Shown: positions 23,306-32,047 of the stretch, piece after piece | How positions within the stretch are numbered: the stretch's first letter is position 1 | Layout: every line of letters starts with the position of its first letter | From: Acidimicrobiaceae bacterium | GTDB lineage: Bacteria; Actinomycetota; Acidimicrobiia; Acidimicrobiales; Bog-793 | Length of the DNA stretch: 46,173 nucleotides | Direction of reading: 5' to 3' | Assembly (NCBI GenBank): GCA_003159795.1 | Contig: PLPK01000059.1 | Location: 1 to 46,173 of the forward strand | The notes under the pieces: model-generated | The model's input: only the letters and a program-made list of their open reading frames with translations | Told to the model about the DNA's origin: nothing | Databases searched by the model: none | Translations under genes and position numbers: made by a program

Positions 23306-24334
23306 CTAGGGTGTCGGCCCGACGGCGAGCTGGCCGCAGGCGGCGGCGATCGCGCGGCCCCGCGTCCGGCGGACGGTGGCGTTGACGCCGCGTCGGCCGA
23401 GGCGGGCCTGGAAGGCGAGAACGCGGGTCCGTGGCGAGCCGGCAAGCTGGCGCGCGATCCCGCCGGGAGTCGGGTTGAGCGGGATCAGGTTGACGTGGGC
23501 GCGCAGCCCGGCGGCGAGGGTCGCGAGCTCGTCGGCGTCGTCATCGGAGTCGTTCACGCCGGCGATGAGCGCCCACTCAAAGGAGATCCGGCGGTGGGTC
23601 GCGGCGACGTAGTCGGCGCAGGCCCCGAGGAGCTGTCCGAGCGGGTACTGGTGGTTCAGGGGCACGAGCTCGTCGCGCAGCGCATCGTTGGCGGCGTGCA
23701 GCGAGACGGCCAGGTTGACCTGGCGCGGCGACTCCGCCAGGCGTCGGATCCCGGGGACGACCCCGACGGTCGAGAGGGTGACGTGGCGCGCGGCGATGCC
23801 GAGGTCGTCGATGATCCGCTCGACCGCGCGCCAGACGTTGTCGAAGTTGGCGAACGGCTCGCCCATCCCCATGAACACGACGTGGTCGAGCCGCCGCGCC
23901 ACCCTCCTCGCGGCGCGCGCCGCCAGCACAACCTGCTCGACGATCTCGCCGGTGGACAGCTGCCGGGTGAAGCCCGCGTCGCCGGTCGCGCAGAACGAGC
24001 AGGCCATCGCGCACCCGGCCTGGGACGAGACGCACACCGTCGAGCGGCGCGGGTGGTGCATGAGCACCGCTTCGATCCTTCCGCCGCGGGCGAGCGAGAG
24101 GAGCCACTTGATTGTCGTCCCGGCATCGGCGGTGAGTTCGCGTTCGACGCCGAGCGCCTCGGCGAGGGCGGGTTCGGTCGCGAGCCGCTCGCGCAGTGAG
24201 GCCGGGAGAACCTGCAGCTCGGCCGGGTCGGCGAGCTGGGAGTAGAGGCCCTCCCACAGCTGACCTGTCCGGAAACGGGGCAGGTCGGCCAGGAGCGCGG
24301 CGATTCCGTCGCGGTCGAGGTCGTAGCGGCTCAC
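23306..24334 (-). CDS. rlmN: 23S rRNA (adenine2503-C2)-methyltransferase / tRNA A37 methyltransferase
   Basis: RlmN is a radical-SAM enzyme methylating C2 of A2503 in 23S rRNA and A37 in some tRNAs. The 342-aa protein has the CxxxCxxC cluster motif GCAMACSFCATG (Cys108/112/115), the helper cysteine Cys101 in STVCVSSQAG and Cys333 in AACGQL, the pair needed for the methyl-Cys mechanism. Further marks are HHPRRSTVCVSSQAGC, FMGMGEPFANFDNV, STVGVVPGI, LAVSLHAANDALRDELVP and NLIPLNPTPGG. The GTG start overlaps the mshD stop by 4 nt. Confidence 0.97.
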   Translation of the reverse strand: MSRYDLDRDGIAALLADLPRFRTGQLWEGLYSQLADPAELQVLPASLRERLATEPALAEALGVERELTADAGTTIKWLLSLARGGRIEAVLMHHPRRSTVCVSSQAGCAMACSFCATGDAGFTRQLSTGEIVEQVVLAARAARRVARRLDHVVFMGMGEPFANFDNVWRAVERIIDDLGIAARHVTLSTVGVVPGIRRLAESPRQVNLAVSLHAANDALRDELVPLNHQYPLGQLLGACADYVAATHRRISFEWALIAGVNDSDDDADELATLAAGLRAHVNLIPLNPTPGGIARQLAGSPRTRVLAFQARLGRRGVNATVRRTRGRAIAAACGQLAVGPTP

Positions 24335-25242
24335 CGCGCCGGCTCGATCCGGACGAGATAGGCCCGGTCGTCGTGGTCAACGCTGAAGCCGGCGGCGCGG
24401 TAGAACTTGACGGCCCTCAAGTTCCCGGCGTCGACGTAGAGCATCGCGGTCCTGAGTTCCCTCGACTGGAGCGAGACGAGGCCCGCACGGAGCATCGCCT
24501 GGCCGAGGCCGCGTTTCTGCGCGTCCGGCTCGACGCCGAGCACCCAGATCTCGCCGACGGGCGGCTCGCCGTCGTGGATCTTCGTCCAGCAGAAGGCGAG
24601 CATCAGCCCGTCGCTTTCGTGGACGAGGAGGCCCCCGGGGTCGAACCACGGCTCGCGCTCGGCCTCGAGGAGCGTCCCGGTGCTCCACGCCCCCTGCTCG
24701 GGATGCCCCGCGAAGGCGCGGTTGTTGAGCGCGAGCAGGGCGGGCTCGTCGAGGCCGACCCGGAAGGCGCGTGTCGCGATCTGCGGCGACGGGTCCGGCT
24801 CGACCGGCAGTGGGCGCCGCATCTGGTGGAGGTCGCGCTCGCGGTCCATGCCGACCGCGGTGGCGATCTCGTCGTCCGTCGCCGAAGGCAGCCGGACCCA
24901 GCAGCGGACGGGGCCGCCGCCTGCGGCCGCGACGACGCCGAGTGCCGCCCGGCAGAGCTCACGTCCGATCGCGAGATCCTCCTCGGCGTCGGGGTCGAGC
25001 ACGTAGGCGAGTCGCCAGGCGTCGGGCCCAGCGTCGAGCTGCGCGTAGCCGACGACCGCTGTCGCGCCGGGGGCGCGCACGAGAAAGGCGGCGCGGCCCG
25101 ATGGCCGCCCGGCCTCGAGCTCGCGCCACGTGTCGTCGTCGATGAGCAGGTGACCGCGGGCCTCCGCCGCCGAGGCGACGAGCGCGGCGATCGCCGCCGC
25201 CTCCTCGGTGCCGTTCCGCCGCACCGCCTCGATCCGGTCCAC
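24331..25242 (-). CDS. mshD: Mycothiol synthase (acetyltransferase)
   Basis: MshD acetylates Cys-GlcN-Ins, the last step of mycothiol synthesis, the main actinobacterial thiol. The 303-aa protein is a tandem GNAT fold. The C-terminal active half shows ALLALNNRAFAGHPEQGAW, EREPWFDPGGLLVHE, WVLGVEPDAQKRGLGQAML (acetyl-CoA loop) and YVDAGNLRAVKFYRAAGF. The N-terminal half, with GHLLIDDDTWRELEAG, is degenerate as usual in this enzyme. I prefer GTG 25242 because TACCCT lies 6 nt upstream; GTG 25263 is in frame. It overlaps rlmN and diverges from nth. Confidence 0.93.
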   Translation of the reverse strand: MDRIEAVRRNGTEEAAAIAALVASAAEARGHLLIDDDTWRELEAGRPSGRAAFLVRAPGATAVVGYAQLDAGPDAWRLAYVLDPDAEEDLAIGRELCRAALGVVAAAGGGPVRCWVRLPSATDDEIATAVGMDRERDLHQMRRPLPVEPDPSPQIATRAFRVGLDEPALLALNNRAFAGHPEQGAWSTGTLLEAEREPWFDPGGLLVHESDGLMLAFCWTKIHDGEPPVGEIWVLGVEPDAQKRGLGQAMLRAGLVSLQSRELRTAMLYVDAGNLRAVKFYRAAGFSVDHDDRAYLVRIEPAR

Positions 25243-25248
25243 CCACCG

Positions 25249-25254
25249 AGGGTA
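25249..25254 (-). promoter_or_regulatory. -10 element of a probable leaderless promoter for mshD
   Basis: On the minus strand TACCCT is followed by 6 nt and GTG 25242. The nth -10 lies about 40 bp away on the other strand, making a compact divergent promoter region. Confidence 0.45.
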
Positions 25255-25294
25255 CCGGCCCACGGGCGCCGAGGGCGGGGACGGACCGTCTCAC

Positions 25295-25300
25295 TACGAT
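25295..25300 (+). promoter_or_regulatory. -10 element of a probable leaderless promoter for nth
   Basis: TACGAT is followed by 8 nt and GTG 25309. No clear -35 is visible in the G-rich upstream stretch. Confidence 0.5.
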
Positions 25301-25308
25301 CGAGAGCG

Positions 25309-26004
25309 GTGGCCAAACCGGGGAGCATCGCGGGCCGGGCCCGGGTCGTCGCGCAGCGCCTTGCCGCGCAGTACCCGGGCGATGCCGCGCAGCTGTGCGC
25401 GCTCCCGCACGACGGGGCGTTCCAGCTCCTCGTGGCGACGATCCTCTCGGCGCAGACGACCGACGCGCGGGTGAACACCGTCACTCCGGCGCTGTTCGCG
25501 GCGTTCCCCGCCCCCGAGGATCTCGCCGGCGCGGACCTCGACGAGCTCGAGAGCATCATCCGCCCAACGGGCTTCTTCCACGCCAAGGCGCGCAGCCTCA
25601 CCGGCGTGGCCCAGGCGCTCGTCGAACGGTTCGACGGCGCGGTGCCCCGGACGATCGACGGGCTCGTGACGCTGCCCGGCGTCGGTCGCAAGACCGCGAA
25701 CGTCGTGCTCTCCGTGGCTTTCGGACTGCCCGGACTGCCCGTCGACACCCACGTCGGCCGGCTCGCACGGCGTCTCGGGCTGAGCGTCGCCGAGGACCCG
25801 GTCGTCGTGGAGCGCGATCTGTGTGCGCTCGTCCCGCCCGACGAGTGGGGCGCGCTGAGCGTGCGGCTGATCCTCCACGGGCGCAACGTCTGTGACGCTC
25901 GGAGGCCGCGTTGTGACGTCTGCCAACTCGCCGACGTCTGTCCGCGAGCCGGCGTCGGTTCTGTGGCGCCGCCGGCGCGCCCGACCCGGAGGGCGAAGGA
26001 CTGA
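25309..26004 (+). CDS. nth: Endonuclease III
   Basis: Nth removes oxidised pyrimidines and cuts at abasic sites in base excision repair. The 231-aa protein has LLVATILSAQTTDARVN, the helix-hairpin-helix LPGVGRKTANVVL with the catalytic lysine, PVDTHVGRLARRLGL with the catalytic aspartate, and the C-terminal 4Fe-4S loop C-x6-C-x2-C-x5-C (VCDARRPRCDVCQLADVC). The start GTG is set by the -10 element immediately upstream and by family length. It diverges from mshD; both protect against oxidative damage, though a functional link is only inferred. Confidence 0.97.
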   Translation: MAKPGSIAGRARVVAQRLAAQYPGDAAQLCALPHDGAFQLLVATILSAQTTDARVNTVTPALFAAFPAPEDLAGADLDELESIIRPTGFFHAKARSLTGVAQALVERFDGAVPRTIDGLVTLPGVGRKTANVVLSVAFGLPGLPVDTHVGRLARRLGLSVAEDPVVVERDLCALVPPDEWGALSVRLILHGRNVCDARRPRCDVCQLADVCPRAGVGSVAPPARPTRRAKD

Positions 26005-26160
26005 TCCTGAGGGGACCTGGGGTCGGGGCTGACAGGTCTCTCCGTCGGGCGGGTGACGATCCGGACCCGCGGGCGCCCGTGACGGGCCCGTGCGGGTGCC
26101 CGTGCGGCGAGCCGTCAGCGTCCCTTGCGCGGGCCGGCTGGTATCCGTACCCGGTCGGGG

Positions 26161-26355
26161 TCAGCGACGCGTGACACGGACGAGGCGGGAGAGCTTCCGC
26201 GTCGCGCCAGCGAGGGCTCGTTCGACGGCGTACAGCTCGGCGGCGGTGTCGTCGTCCATCTGCGCCTTGGCGGCGTCGCCGATCTTCCCGACGCGGCGCG
26301 CGAGAGCTTCGATCGATTCCGCCATCGAGGCGAGCTCCGAGTAGTTGACCGGCAT
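26161..26355 (-). CDS. Small helical protein of unknown function (64 aa)
   Basis: The ATG at 26355 follows a G-rich ribosome site (AGGGGGG), and the 64-aa product reads MPVNYSELASMAESIEALAR, then KIGDAAKAQMDDDTAAELYA, then VERALAGATRKLSRLV, ending in basic residues. The heptad-like spacing of hydrophobic residues predicts an amphipathic helix or short coiled coil, with an acidic middle and a basic C terminus. Composition is much less Arg/Pro-biased than shadow frames. It diverges from hisD with 60 bp between the starts. No function is known to me. Confidence 0.75.
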   Translation of the reverse strand: MPVNYSELASMAESIEALARRVGKIGDAAKAQMDDDTAAELYAVERALAGATRKLSRLVRVTRR

Positions 26356-26402
26356 CCCCCCTATCCTTACCGCCTCCACCGGGGGTTGGACCGGTCGTTC
26401 GC

Positions 26403-26408
26403 TACGCT
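26403..26408 (+). promoter_or_regulatory. -10 element of a probable leaderless promoter for the his operon
   Basis: TACGCT is followed by 7 nt and GTG 26416. There is no room for a leader peptide or attenuator before hisD. Confidence 0.5.
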
Positions 26409-26415
26409 CGGCGTC

Positions 26416-27717
26416 GTGCTCACCACGCTCGACCTGCGCGGGACGTCGCCCGGCGTGCCGGCGGACCTGCCCCGCCCAGACCAGGCGGGAGATGAACCCG
26501 TCGCCGCCGTGCGGGCCATCCTCGCCGCCGTGCGCGATGGCGGCGACAAGGCCCTGCGCGAGCTGACCCGGCGTTTCGACGGGATCGAGCTCGGCGAGCT
26601 GCGCGTGCCCGCCTCTGAGGTCGCCGACGCCCCCGCCAGGGTCGGCGCGGGCCTCGCCGCTTCGTTGCGCGCCGCGGCAGGGTCCATCGAGGCCTTCCAC
26701 CGGCACGGCCGCGCCCAGCCGAAGACCTTTGTCGACGACGGGATCGAGATCTCCGACCTGCTGATCCCGGTCGACCGCGTCGGGGTCTACGCGCCGGGGG
26801 GGCGGGCGACCTACCCCTCCAGCGTGCTAATGACGGCGATCCCGGCGCGTGTCGCCGGCGTCGGTTCGATCGCCTGCTGCGCGCCGCCGGGTCCCGATGG
26901 CTCGGTGCCCGCGGTGATCCTCGCCGCGGCGGCGATCGCCGGGGTCGACGAGGTCTACCGGGTCGGCGGGGCCCAGGCGATCGGCGCGCTCGCCTACGGG
27001 ACCGAGTCGATCCGCAAGGTCGACGTCGTCGTGGGACCGGGCTCGAAGTGGGTCTCGATCGCTGAGCGCGAGGTGCGGGGTACGGTCGGCGTGCCGGCCG
27101 CCTTCGCCGGCCCCTCGGAGGTCGTCGTCGTCGCCGACGAGTCGGCCCCCGTCGAGTGGGCCGCGATCGACGTCATCGTGCAGGCCGAGCACGGTCCGGA
27201 CGGGTTCGCCTGGCTCGTGACGTGGTCCGCCGCCGTCGCCGCCGATGTCGACGAGGCGGTCTGCCGCCTTGTCGAGGCCTCGCCGCGCCGCGACGAGACC
27301 CGGGCGGCGCTCGGGTCCGGGGGCTACGCTGTGCTCGTCGACGGGCCGGAGCACGCGATGGCGGTCGTGAACGCCATCGCCCCGGAGCACCTCGAGCTGA
27401 TGGTGGCCCAGCCCGAGGTCCTCGTGCCGCTCGTGCGGCACGCCGGGGCGGTCTTCGTCGGTGCGTTCGCGCCGGCGTCGTTCGGTGACTACCTGGCCGG
27501 CCCCAGCCACGTGCTGCCGACGTTCGGCACGGCGCGTTTCTCCTCGGTCCTCGGCACGGAGGACTTCCTGCGGCGCTCGCACGTCATCCGCTTCACCGAG
27601 GCCGCGGCGGGACGCGTGGCCGGCGACGTCGCCGCGATCGCCGACGCCGAGGGGCTCCCCGCCCACGCCGAGTCGGCGCGGCTGCGCGCCGGCCGGCCGA
27701 CCTGGAGCGCGCGGTGA
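26416..27717 (+). CDS. hisD: Histidinol dehydrogenase
   Basis: HisD oxidises histidinol to histidine in two NAD-dependent steps with zinc. The 433-aa protein shows VDRVGVYAPGGRATYPSSVL, GVDEVYRVGGAQAIGALAYG, VVGPGSKWVSIAEREV, the zinc and substrate region DVIVQAEHGPDG, NAIAPEHLELM and FGDYLAGPSHVLPTFGTARF. GTG 26416 gives the expected family N terminus with no extension. It is the first gene of hisD-C-B-H-A-F and its stop overlaps hisC by 4 nt. Confidence 0.97.
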   Translation: MLTTLDLRGTSPGVPADLPRPDQAGDEPVAAVRAILAAVRDGGDKALRELTRRFDGIELGELRVPASEVADAPARVGAGLAASLRAAAGSIEAFHRHGRAQPKTFVDDGIEISDLLIPVDRVGVYAPGGRATYPSSVLMTAIPARVAGVGSIACCAPPGPDGSVPAVILAAAAIAGVDEVYRVGGAQAIGALAYGTESIRKVDVVVGPGSKWVSIAEREVRGTVGVPAAFAGPSEVVVVADESAPVEWAAIDVIVQAEHGPDGFAWLVTWSAAVAADVDEAVCRLVEASPRRDETRAALGSGGYAVLVDGPEHAMAVVNAIAPEHLELMVAQPEVLVPLVRHAGAVFVGAFAPASFGDYLAGPSHVLPTFGTARFSSVLGTEDFLRRSHVIRFTEAAAGRVAGDVAAIADAEGLPAHAESARLRAGRPTWSAR

Positions 27718-28814
27718 CACCGGCGGGCGCCGATCGTCCCGGTCCGGAACCGCGCCCCGGTGGGGCGCTGTGGTCCGGCTACCACTCCCCGCAGGTCGAC
27801 GTGGCGGTCCGCCTCAACACGAACGAGGCCCCGGAGCCGCCGCCCCCCGAGTTCATCGCCGCCGTCCGGAAGGCCGTCGGGGACATCGCCCTCAACCGCT
27901 ACCCCGACCGGCGGGCGAGCGCGCTGCGCGCCGCCATCGCCGCCCAGCACGGCCTCGGGGCCGAGCAGGTCTTCTGCGCCAACGGCTCGAACGAGGTGAT
28001 CCAGTCGCTCTTCCTCGCCTACGGCGGACCGGGGCGGAGCTGCGCGCTCTTCGAGCCGACCTACGCCCTGCACTCGCATATCGCCCGGCTCACCTCGACC
28101 GCCGTCGTCACGGGGGAACGCGACGACGGCTACCTCATCGATCCCGCCGAGGTCGACCGGGTGCTCGAGGCGGCGGCGGCGCACGGTGACGCCGGGCCCG
28201 CCATCGTGTTCTTGTGCTCGCCCAACAACCCGACGGGTCTCGTCGAGCCGGTGTCGACGATCGAGGCCGTCCTCGCGGCCGCTCCCGGCCTCGTCGTCGT
28301 CGACGAGGCCTACGTCCAGTTCGCCCGCTCCTCGGTGCTCGGCCTCGTCGCCACCCATCCGCACCTCGTCGTGCTGCGCACGTTCTCGAAGACCTGGTCG
28401 CTCGCCGCCCTCCGCCTCGGCTACGCGCTCGGCGCGCCCGACGTGATCGAATCGCTCTTCTCGGCGGCGCTCCCGTATCACCTCGACGCCGTGAAGCAGG
28501 CGGCGGGGATCGTCGCGCTGGGATTCACCGAGGAGATGGACGGGCGCGTCGCCCGCATCGTCGCCGAGCGAGACCGGTTGCTCGCGGGCCTCGGGGCCCT
28601 CGGATTCGCCGCCATCCCGTCGGAGTCGAACTTCATCCTCTTCTCGACGGGCGACCATGACGCCCACCGCGTGTGGGAGGACCTCGTGCAGCGCTCCGTG
28701 CTCGTGCGCGACCTGACGGGCTGGCCGCGCCTGGCCGGCCACCTGCGGGTGACGATCGGCACCGCCGCCGAGAACGACGCCTTCCTCGCCGCCCTCGCCC
28801 AGGTGATCAGCTGA
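27714..28814 (+). CDS. hisC: Histidinol-phosphate aminotransferase
   Basis: HisC is a PLP-dependent class I/II aminotransferase making histidinol phosphate from imidazole acetol phosphate. The 366-aa protein shows RLNTNEAPEPPPPEFI, ALNRYPDRRASALRAAIA, CANGSNEVIQSLFLAYGG, LCSPNNPTG, VVDEAYVQFA (Asp and Tyr for PLP) and RTFSKTWSLAALRLGYALG with the PLP lysine. The GTG start overlaps hisD by 4 nt. Forty-seven nt separate it from hisB, including a small hairpin with CCGGC/GCCGG arms at 28828-28841. Confidence 0.96.
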   Translation: MTPAGADRPGPEPRPGGALWSGYHSPQVDVAVRLNTNEAPEPPPPEFIAAVRKAVGDIALNRYPDRRASALRAAIAAQHGLGAEQVFCANGSNEVIQSLFLAYGGPGRSCALFEPTYALHSHIARLTSTAVVTGERDDGYLIDPAEVDRVLEAAAAHGDAGPAIVFLCSPNNPTGLVEPVSTIEAVLAAAPGLVVVDEAYVQFARSSVLGLVATHPHLVVLRTFSKTWSLAALRLGYALGAPDVIESLFSAALPYHLDAVKQAAGIVALGFTEEMDGRVARIVAERDRLLAGLGALGFAAIPSESNFILFSTGDHDAHRVWEDLVQRSVLVRDLTGWPRLAGHLRVTIGTAAENDAFLAALAQVIS

Positions 28815-28861
28815 GACGGGTGAACCGCCGGCAAAGGCCGGGAAAGCGCGAGGCTGTGGCC

Positions 28862-29488
28862 ATGGCGGCGACCGATGTCCCCGCGGTCATGGCCCCGGGA
28901 CGGCGCGCCACGCGGCACCGCAAGACGAGGGAGAGCGAGGTCCTCGTGGAGGTCGACCTCGACGGCGCCGGCCGGGTCGAGGTGACGACGGGGCTGCCTT
29001 TTTTCGACCACATGCTCAGCCAGCTCGGCACGCACGCCGGGCTGGACCTCGTCGTCCGGGCGACGGGCGACCTCGAGGTCGACTCCCACCACACCGTCGA
29101 GGACACCGGGATCGCGCTCGGCGAGGCCCTCGTGGAGGCGTTCGGCGACAAGGCGGGCATCCGCCGCTTCGCCTCGGTCGCGGTCCCCCTCGACGAGGCG
29201 CTCGTCGAGGCGGCGCTCGACGTCTCGGGACGGGCGTACCTGAGCTACGAGATCGACTTCGCGCCGGACACGCCGGGGCTCGGCTCGCCGCCTTTCGACC
29301 CGCAGCTCGCCGAGGAGTTCTGGCGCGCCCTCGTCACCGCCTCGGCAGTGACGCTGCACGTCGCCCTGCGCCACGGCAAGAACACGCACCACGTGCTCGA
29401 GGCCTCGTTCAAGGCGGTCGCCCGGGCGCTGCGCGACGCGAAGCGACTCGAGGGCACCGCGGTGCCCTCCACCAAGGGGGTCCTCTAG
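28862..29488 (+). CDS. hisB: Imidazoleglycerol-phosphate dehydratase
   Basis: HisB dehydrates imidazole glycerol phosphate, using two manganese ions. This is the single-domain form of 208 aa, without the phosphatase domain of enterobacterial HisB. Metal and active-site motifs are GLPFFDHMLSQLGTHAGLDL, DSHHTVEDTGIALGEAL, RFASVAVPLDEALVEAALD and LRHGKNTHHVLEASFKAVAR. ATG 28862 follows GAGG at a suitable distance; in-frame GTG 28856 is an alternative. The histidinol-phosphate phosphatase it would need is not in the window. Confidence 0.97.
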   Translation: MAATDVPAVMAPGRRATRHRKTRESEVLVEVDLDGAGRVEVTTGLPFFDHMLSQLGTHAGLDLVVRATGDLEVDSHHTVEDTGIALGEALVEAFGDKAGIRRFASVAVPLDEALVEAALDVSGRAYLSYEIDFAPDTPGLGSPPFDPQLAEEFWRALVTASAVTLHVALRHGKNTHHVLEASFKAVARALRDAKRLEGTAVPSTKGVL

Positions 29489-29491
29489 GCC

Positions 29492-30130
29492 GTGATCGCG
29501 GTCCTCGACTACGGGATCGGCAACCTGCGCTCGGCCCAGAAGGCGCTCCTCCACGTCGGGGCCGACGCTCAGCTCGTCACGTCGGCCGCCGAGGCGGTGG
29601 GGGCCGCCGGGGTGGTGCTCCCGGGCGTCGGAAACTTCGGCGCCTGTGCGGTGGCGTTGCGGGAGTCGGGGCTCGACCGCACGGTTCTCGACGCCGTCGC
29701 GGCGGGCACGCCGATGCTCGGCGTCTGCATCGGGTTCCAGCTGCTCTTCGCGGACTCCGAGGAGAGCCCGGGGGTCGCCGGGCTCGGGGTCTTCGACGGC
29801 ACGGTGGCGCGCCTCGCCGGCGCAGAGAAGTTGCCACAGATGCAGTGGAACGCTCTCGACCGGGTGCCGGGCCGCGACTCGGCGCTGCTCGCCGGGCTCG
29901 AGGAGCACCCCTGGTTCTACTTCGTCCACTCTTACGCGCCCGTGCCCACCGGCCCGAGCCGCGCGGCGGTCGTCGCGACCTGTGATTACGGGGGCGTCGT
30001 GACCGCGATGGTGGAGCGGGACAACTGCTTCGGGACCCAGTTCCACCCAGAAAAGTCAGGAAAATCGGGGCTCGCCGTCCTCGCCGCTTTCGCGGCGCGC
30101 TGCGGCGTCGTCCCCACTATGCGAACCTAG
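29492..30130 (+). CDS. hisH: Imidazole glycerol phosphate synthase, glutaminase subunit
   Basis: HisH releases ammonia from glutamine and channels it to HisF. The 212-aa class I amidotransferase has VLDYGIGNLRS at the N terminus, LPGVGNFGAC (oxyanion strand), the nucleophile Cys79 in GTPMLGVCIGFQLLF, WFYFVHSY, and the His/Glu of the triad in GTQFHPEKSGKSG. In many HisH proteins the nucleophile loop is GICLGMQ, so the GVCIGFQ here is a mild variant. Gaps of 3 and 6 nt flank it in the operon. Confidence 0.96.
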   Translation: MIAVLDYGIGNLRSAQKALLHVGADAQLVTSAAEAVGAAGVVLPGVGNFGACAVALRESGLDRTVLDAVAAGTPMLGVCIGFQLLFADSEESPGVAGLGVFDGTVARLAGAEKLPQMQWNALDRVPGRDSALLAGLEEHPWFYFVHSYAPVPTGPSRAAVVATCDYGGVVTAMVERDNCFGTQFHPEKSGKSGLAVLAAFAARCGVVPTMRT

Positions 30131-30136
30131 GCGGGG

Positions 30137-30898
30137 GTGACCGAGATGGAATGTATCCCTTCGATTGACATCCGCGGGGGCCAGGCTGTGCGGCTCGTGC
30201 GCGGCGAGTTCTCCCGGGAGACCGTCTACGGCGACCCGATCGAGCAGGCCCTCGCCTACGTGGCGGACGGCGCGAGCCAACTGCACCTCGTCGACCTCGA
30301 CGCGGCGCGCACCGGCCGCCCGGTGAACGGGGAGATCGTGCGCGAGCTCGTCCGCCAGGTCCAAGTCCCAGTGGAGTTCGGCGGCGGGGTGCGCACGATC
30401 GAGTCGGCCGACGCGCTCTTCGGCGCCGGCGTCGGCCACGTCGTAGTTGGCACGGCCGGCATCGAGGACCCCGAGTTCCTCCGCCGTCTCGCCACGCGCT
30501 ACCCGGGCCGGGTGCTCGCCGGGCTCGACCACCGGCGCACCACGGTGGGGGACCGGACGGTCCGTGAGCTCGCCGTGCGGGGCTGGGAGGAGTCGACCGG
30601 GGTCGACCTCGGCGCCGCGCTGCGCGCGCTCGAAGGGCTGCCGCTGGCGGGCGTCGTCGTCACCGACATCACTCGTGACGGGACCCTCGAGGGTCCTGAT
30701 CTCGACGGTTGCCGCTACGTGCTCGGCGCGACGCACCTCCCGGTCGTCGCCGCCGGCGGCGTCGCGAGCGTCGCGGACCTCTCGGCGCTCGCCGGGCTGC
30801 GCGTCCTCGAGCGCGGGCTTGCCGGCGTGATCGTGGGGCGGGCGTTCGCCTCGGGCGAGCTCGCCGTCGCCGACGCCGTCGCGGCATGCGAAGCCTGA
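30137..30898 (+). CDS. hisA: ProFAR isomerase
   Basis: HisA opens the ribose ring of ProFAR to PRFAR. The 253-aa beta/alpha barrel has [19 protein letters not shown] with the first catalytic Asp, the phosphate-binding [15 protein letters not shown] and [15 protein letters not shown], and [16 protein letters not shown] with the second Asp. Many actinobacteria use a dual HisA/TrpF enzyme (PriA). Here a separate trpF lies 5 kb downstream, so this is probably a dedicated HisA. Start GTG 30137 or ATG 30146; the former is used. It overlaps hisF by 13 nt. Confidence 0.94.
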   Translation: MTEMECIPSIDIRGGQAVRLVRGEFSRETVYGDPIEQALAYVADGASQLHLVDLDAARTGRPVNGEIVRELVRQVQVPVEFGGGVRTIESADALFGAGVGHVVVGTAGIEDPEFLRRLATRYPGRVLAGLDHRRTTVGDRTVRELAVRGWEESTGVDLGAALRALEGLPLAGVVVTDITRDGTLEGPDLDGCRYVLGATHLPVVAAGGVASVADLSALAGLRVLERGLAGVIVGRAFASGELAVADAVAACEA

Positions 30899-31647
30899 GG
30901 ATCATCCCCTGCCTCGACGTCGACCACGGTCGCGTCGTGAAAGGCGTGAACTTCGTCGGCCTGCGTGACGCCGGTGACCCCGTCGAGCTGGCCCGCCGGT
31001 ACGACGCCGCGGGCGCCGACGAGCTGATCTTTTTGGACATCACTGCGTCGTCGGACGATCGCGCCATCCTCATCGACGTCGTCGCGCGCACGGCCGACGT
31101 GGTCTTCATCCCACTCACCGTCGGCGGCGGGATCCGCAGCCTGGACGACGCCCGGCAGATCCTGCGCGCCGGGGCGGACAAGATCGCCATTAACTCCGCT
31201 GCCATCGCCCGCCCCGGGCTCATCAGCGAGATCGCGGCGACCTTCGGCAACCAGTGCGTTGTCGTGGCGATCGATGGCCGCCGGCGCGAGGAGGGCTATG
31301 AGGTCTACTCCCACGGCGGTCGCCACCCGACGGGTCTCGACGCCGTCGCGTGGGCGGGCGAGGCGGAACGGCTCGGCGCCGGCGAGATCCTGCTCACCTC
31401 GATGGACCGCGACGGCACCGAGACCGGCTACGACGCCGAGCTCACCGGGCTGGTCGCGGCGAGCGTCGGCATCCCGGTCATCGCCTCGGGCGGGGTCGGC
31501 AACCTCGGGCACCTTGTGGAGGGGGCCGCCGCCGGGGCCGACGGCGTGCTCGCGGCGTCGGTGTTCCACTACGAGGCGACGACGATCGCCGAGGCGAAGC
31601 GCTACCTCGCGGCGCACGGCGTCGTCGTCCGGCCGCCCGGAGGCTAG
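30886..31647 (+). CDS. hisF: Imidazole glycerol phosphate synthase, cyclase subunit
   Basis: HisF joins HisH-derived ammonia to PRFAR, giving imidazole glycerol phosphate and AICAR. The 253-aa barrel has [20 protein letters not shown] (Asp11), [38 protein letters not shown], and [14 protein letters not shown] with the second catalytic Asp, then [14 protein letters not shown]. The ATG lies inside the end of hisA. A 40-nt gap follows, in which the promoter of the GroES-like gene sits. Confidence 0.97.
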   Translation: MRSLRIIPCLDVDHGRVVKGVNFVGLRDAGDPVELARRYDAAGADELIFLDITASSDDRAILIDVVARTADVVFIPLTVGGGIRSLDDARQILRAGADKIAINSAAIARPGLISEIAATFGNQCVVVAIDGRRREEGYEVYSHGGRHPTGLDAVAWAGEAERLGAGEILLTSMDRDGTETGYDAELTGLVAASVGIPVIASGGVGNLGHLVEGAAAGADGVLAASVFHYEATTIAEAKRYLAAHGVVVRPPGG

Positions 31648-31674
31648 GCCCGACCGGTACGGGGAATCGCGCAC

Positions 31675-31680
31675 TACCGT
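31675..31680 (+). promoter_or_regulatory. -10 element of a probable leaderless promoter inside the his operon
   Basis: TACCGT is followed by 7 nt and ATG 31688 of the GroES-like gene. It would allow that gene, hisI and ygfZ to be transcribed apart from hisD-F. Confidence 0.45.
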
Positions 31681-31687
31681 CGTAGCC

Positions 31688-32047
31688 ATGGCCGTCGCTC
31701 CCTCTTCCCATCGTGGCGACAAATCGCCGGGCGGGGTGAAGCAGCCGATCACGATGGTGAACGACCGCGTCCTCGTCCAGGTTCCGGACCCCGAGGGCGA
31801 GCGGCGAAGCCGCGCCGGCATCCTCATCCCCGCCACGGCGCAGCTGACGAGGCGGCTCACCTGGGCCGAGGTGGCGGCGACGGGGCCGAATGTGCGCACG
31901 GTTAAGGTCGGCGACAAGGTGCTTTTCAACCGGGACGACTGCTTCGAGGTCGAGGTGCAGGGCGAGGACTACCTCATCCTTCGCGAGCGCGACGTCCAGG
32001 CCCTCGCGACCGAACGCCTCGACGGCGGGACCGGCCTGTACCTGTGA
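31688..32047 (+). CDS. GroES-like co-chaperonin family protein
   Basis: The 119-aa protein carries a Cpn10 fold: [40 protein letters not shown] (where the mobile loop of GroES lies), [20 protein letters not shown] and [15 protein letters not shown] roughly 18-aa polar N-terminal extension precedes the domain. Classical GroES lies beside groEL, and no chaperonin gene is here, so this is probably a second, specialised paralogue. It sits between hisF and hisI and overlaps hisI by 4 nt. Whether it still binds GroEL is unknown. Confidence 0.85.
   Translation: MAVAPSSHRGDKSPGGVKQPITMVNDRVLVQVPDPEGERRSRAGILIPATAQLTRRLTWAEVAATGPNVRTVKVGDKVLFNRDDCFEVEVQGEDYLILRERDVQALATERLDGGTGLYL

Noticed and set aside
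28815-28861. Possible riboswitch or attenuator before hisB
   Set aside because: Only one 5-bp hairpin in 47 nt; no run of His codons and no known riboswitch core.
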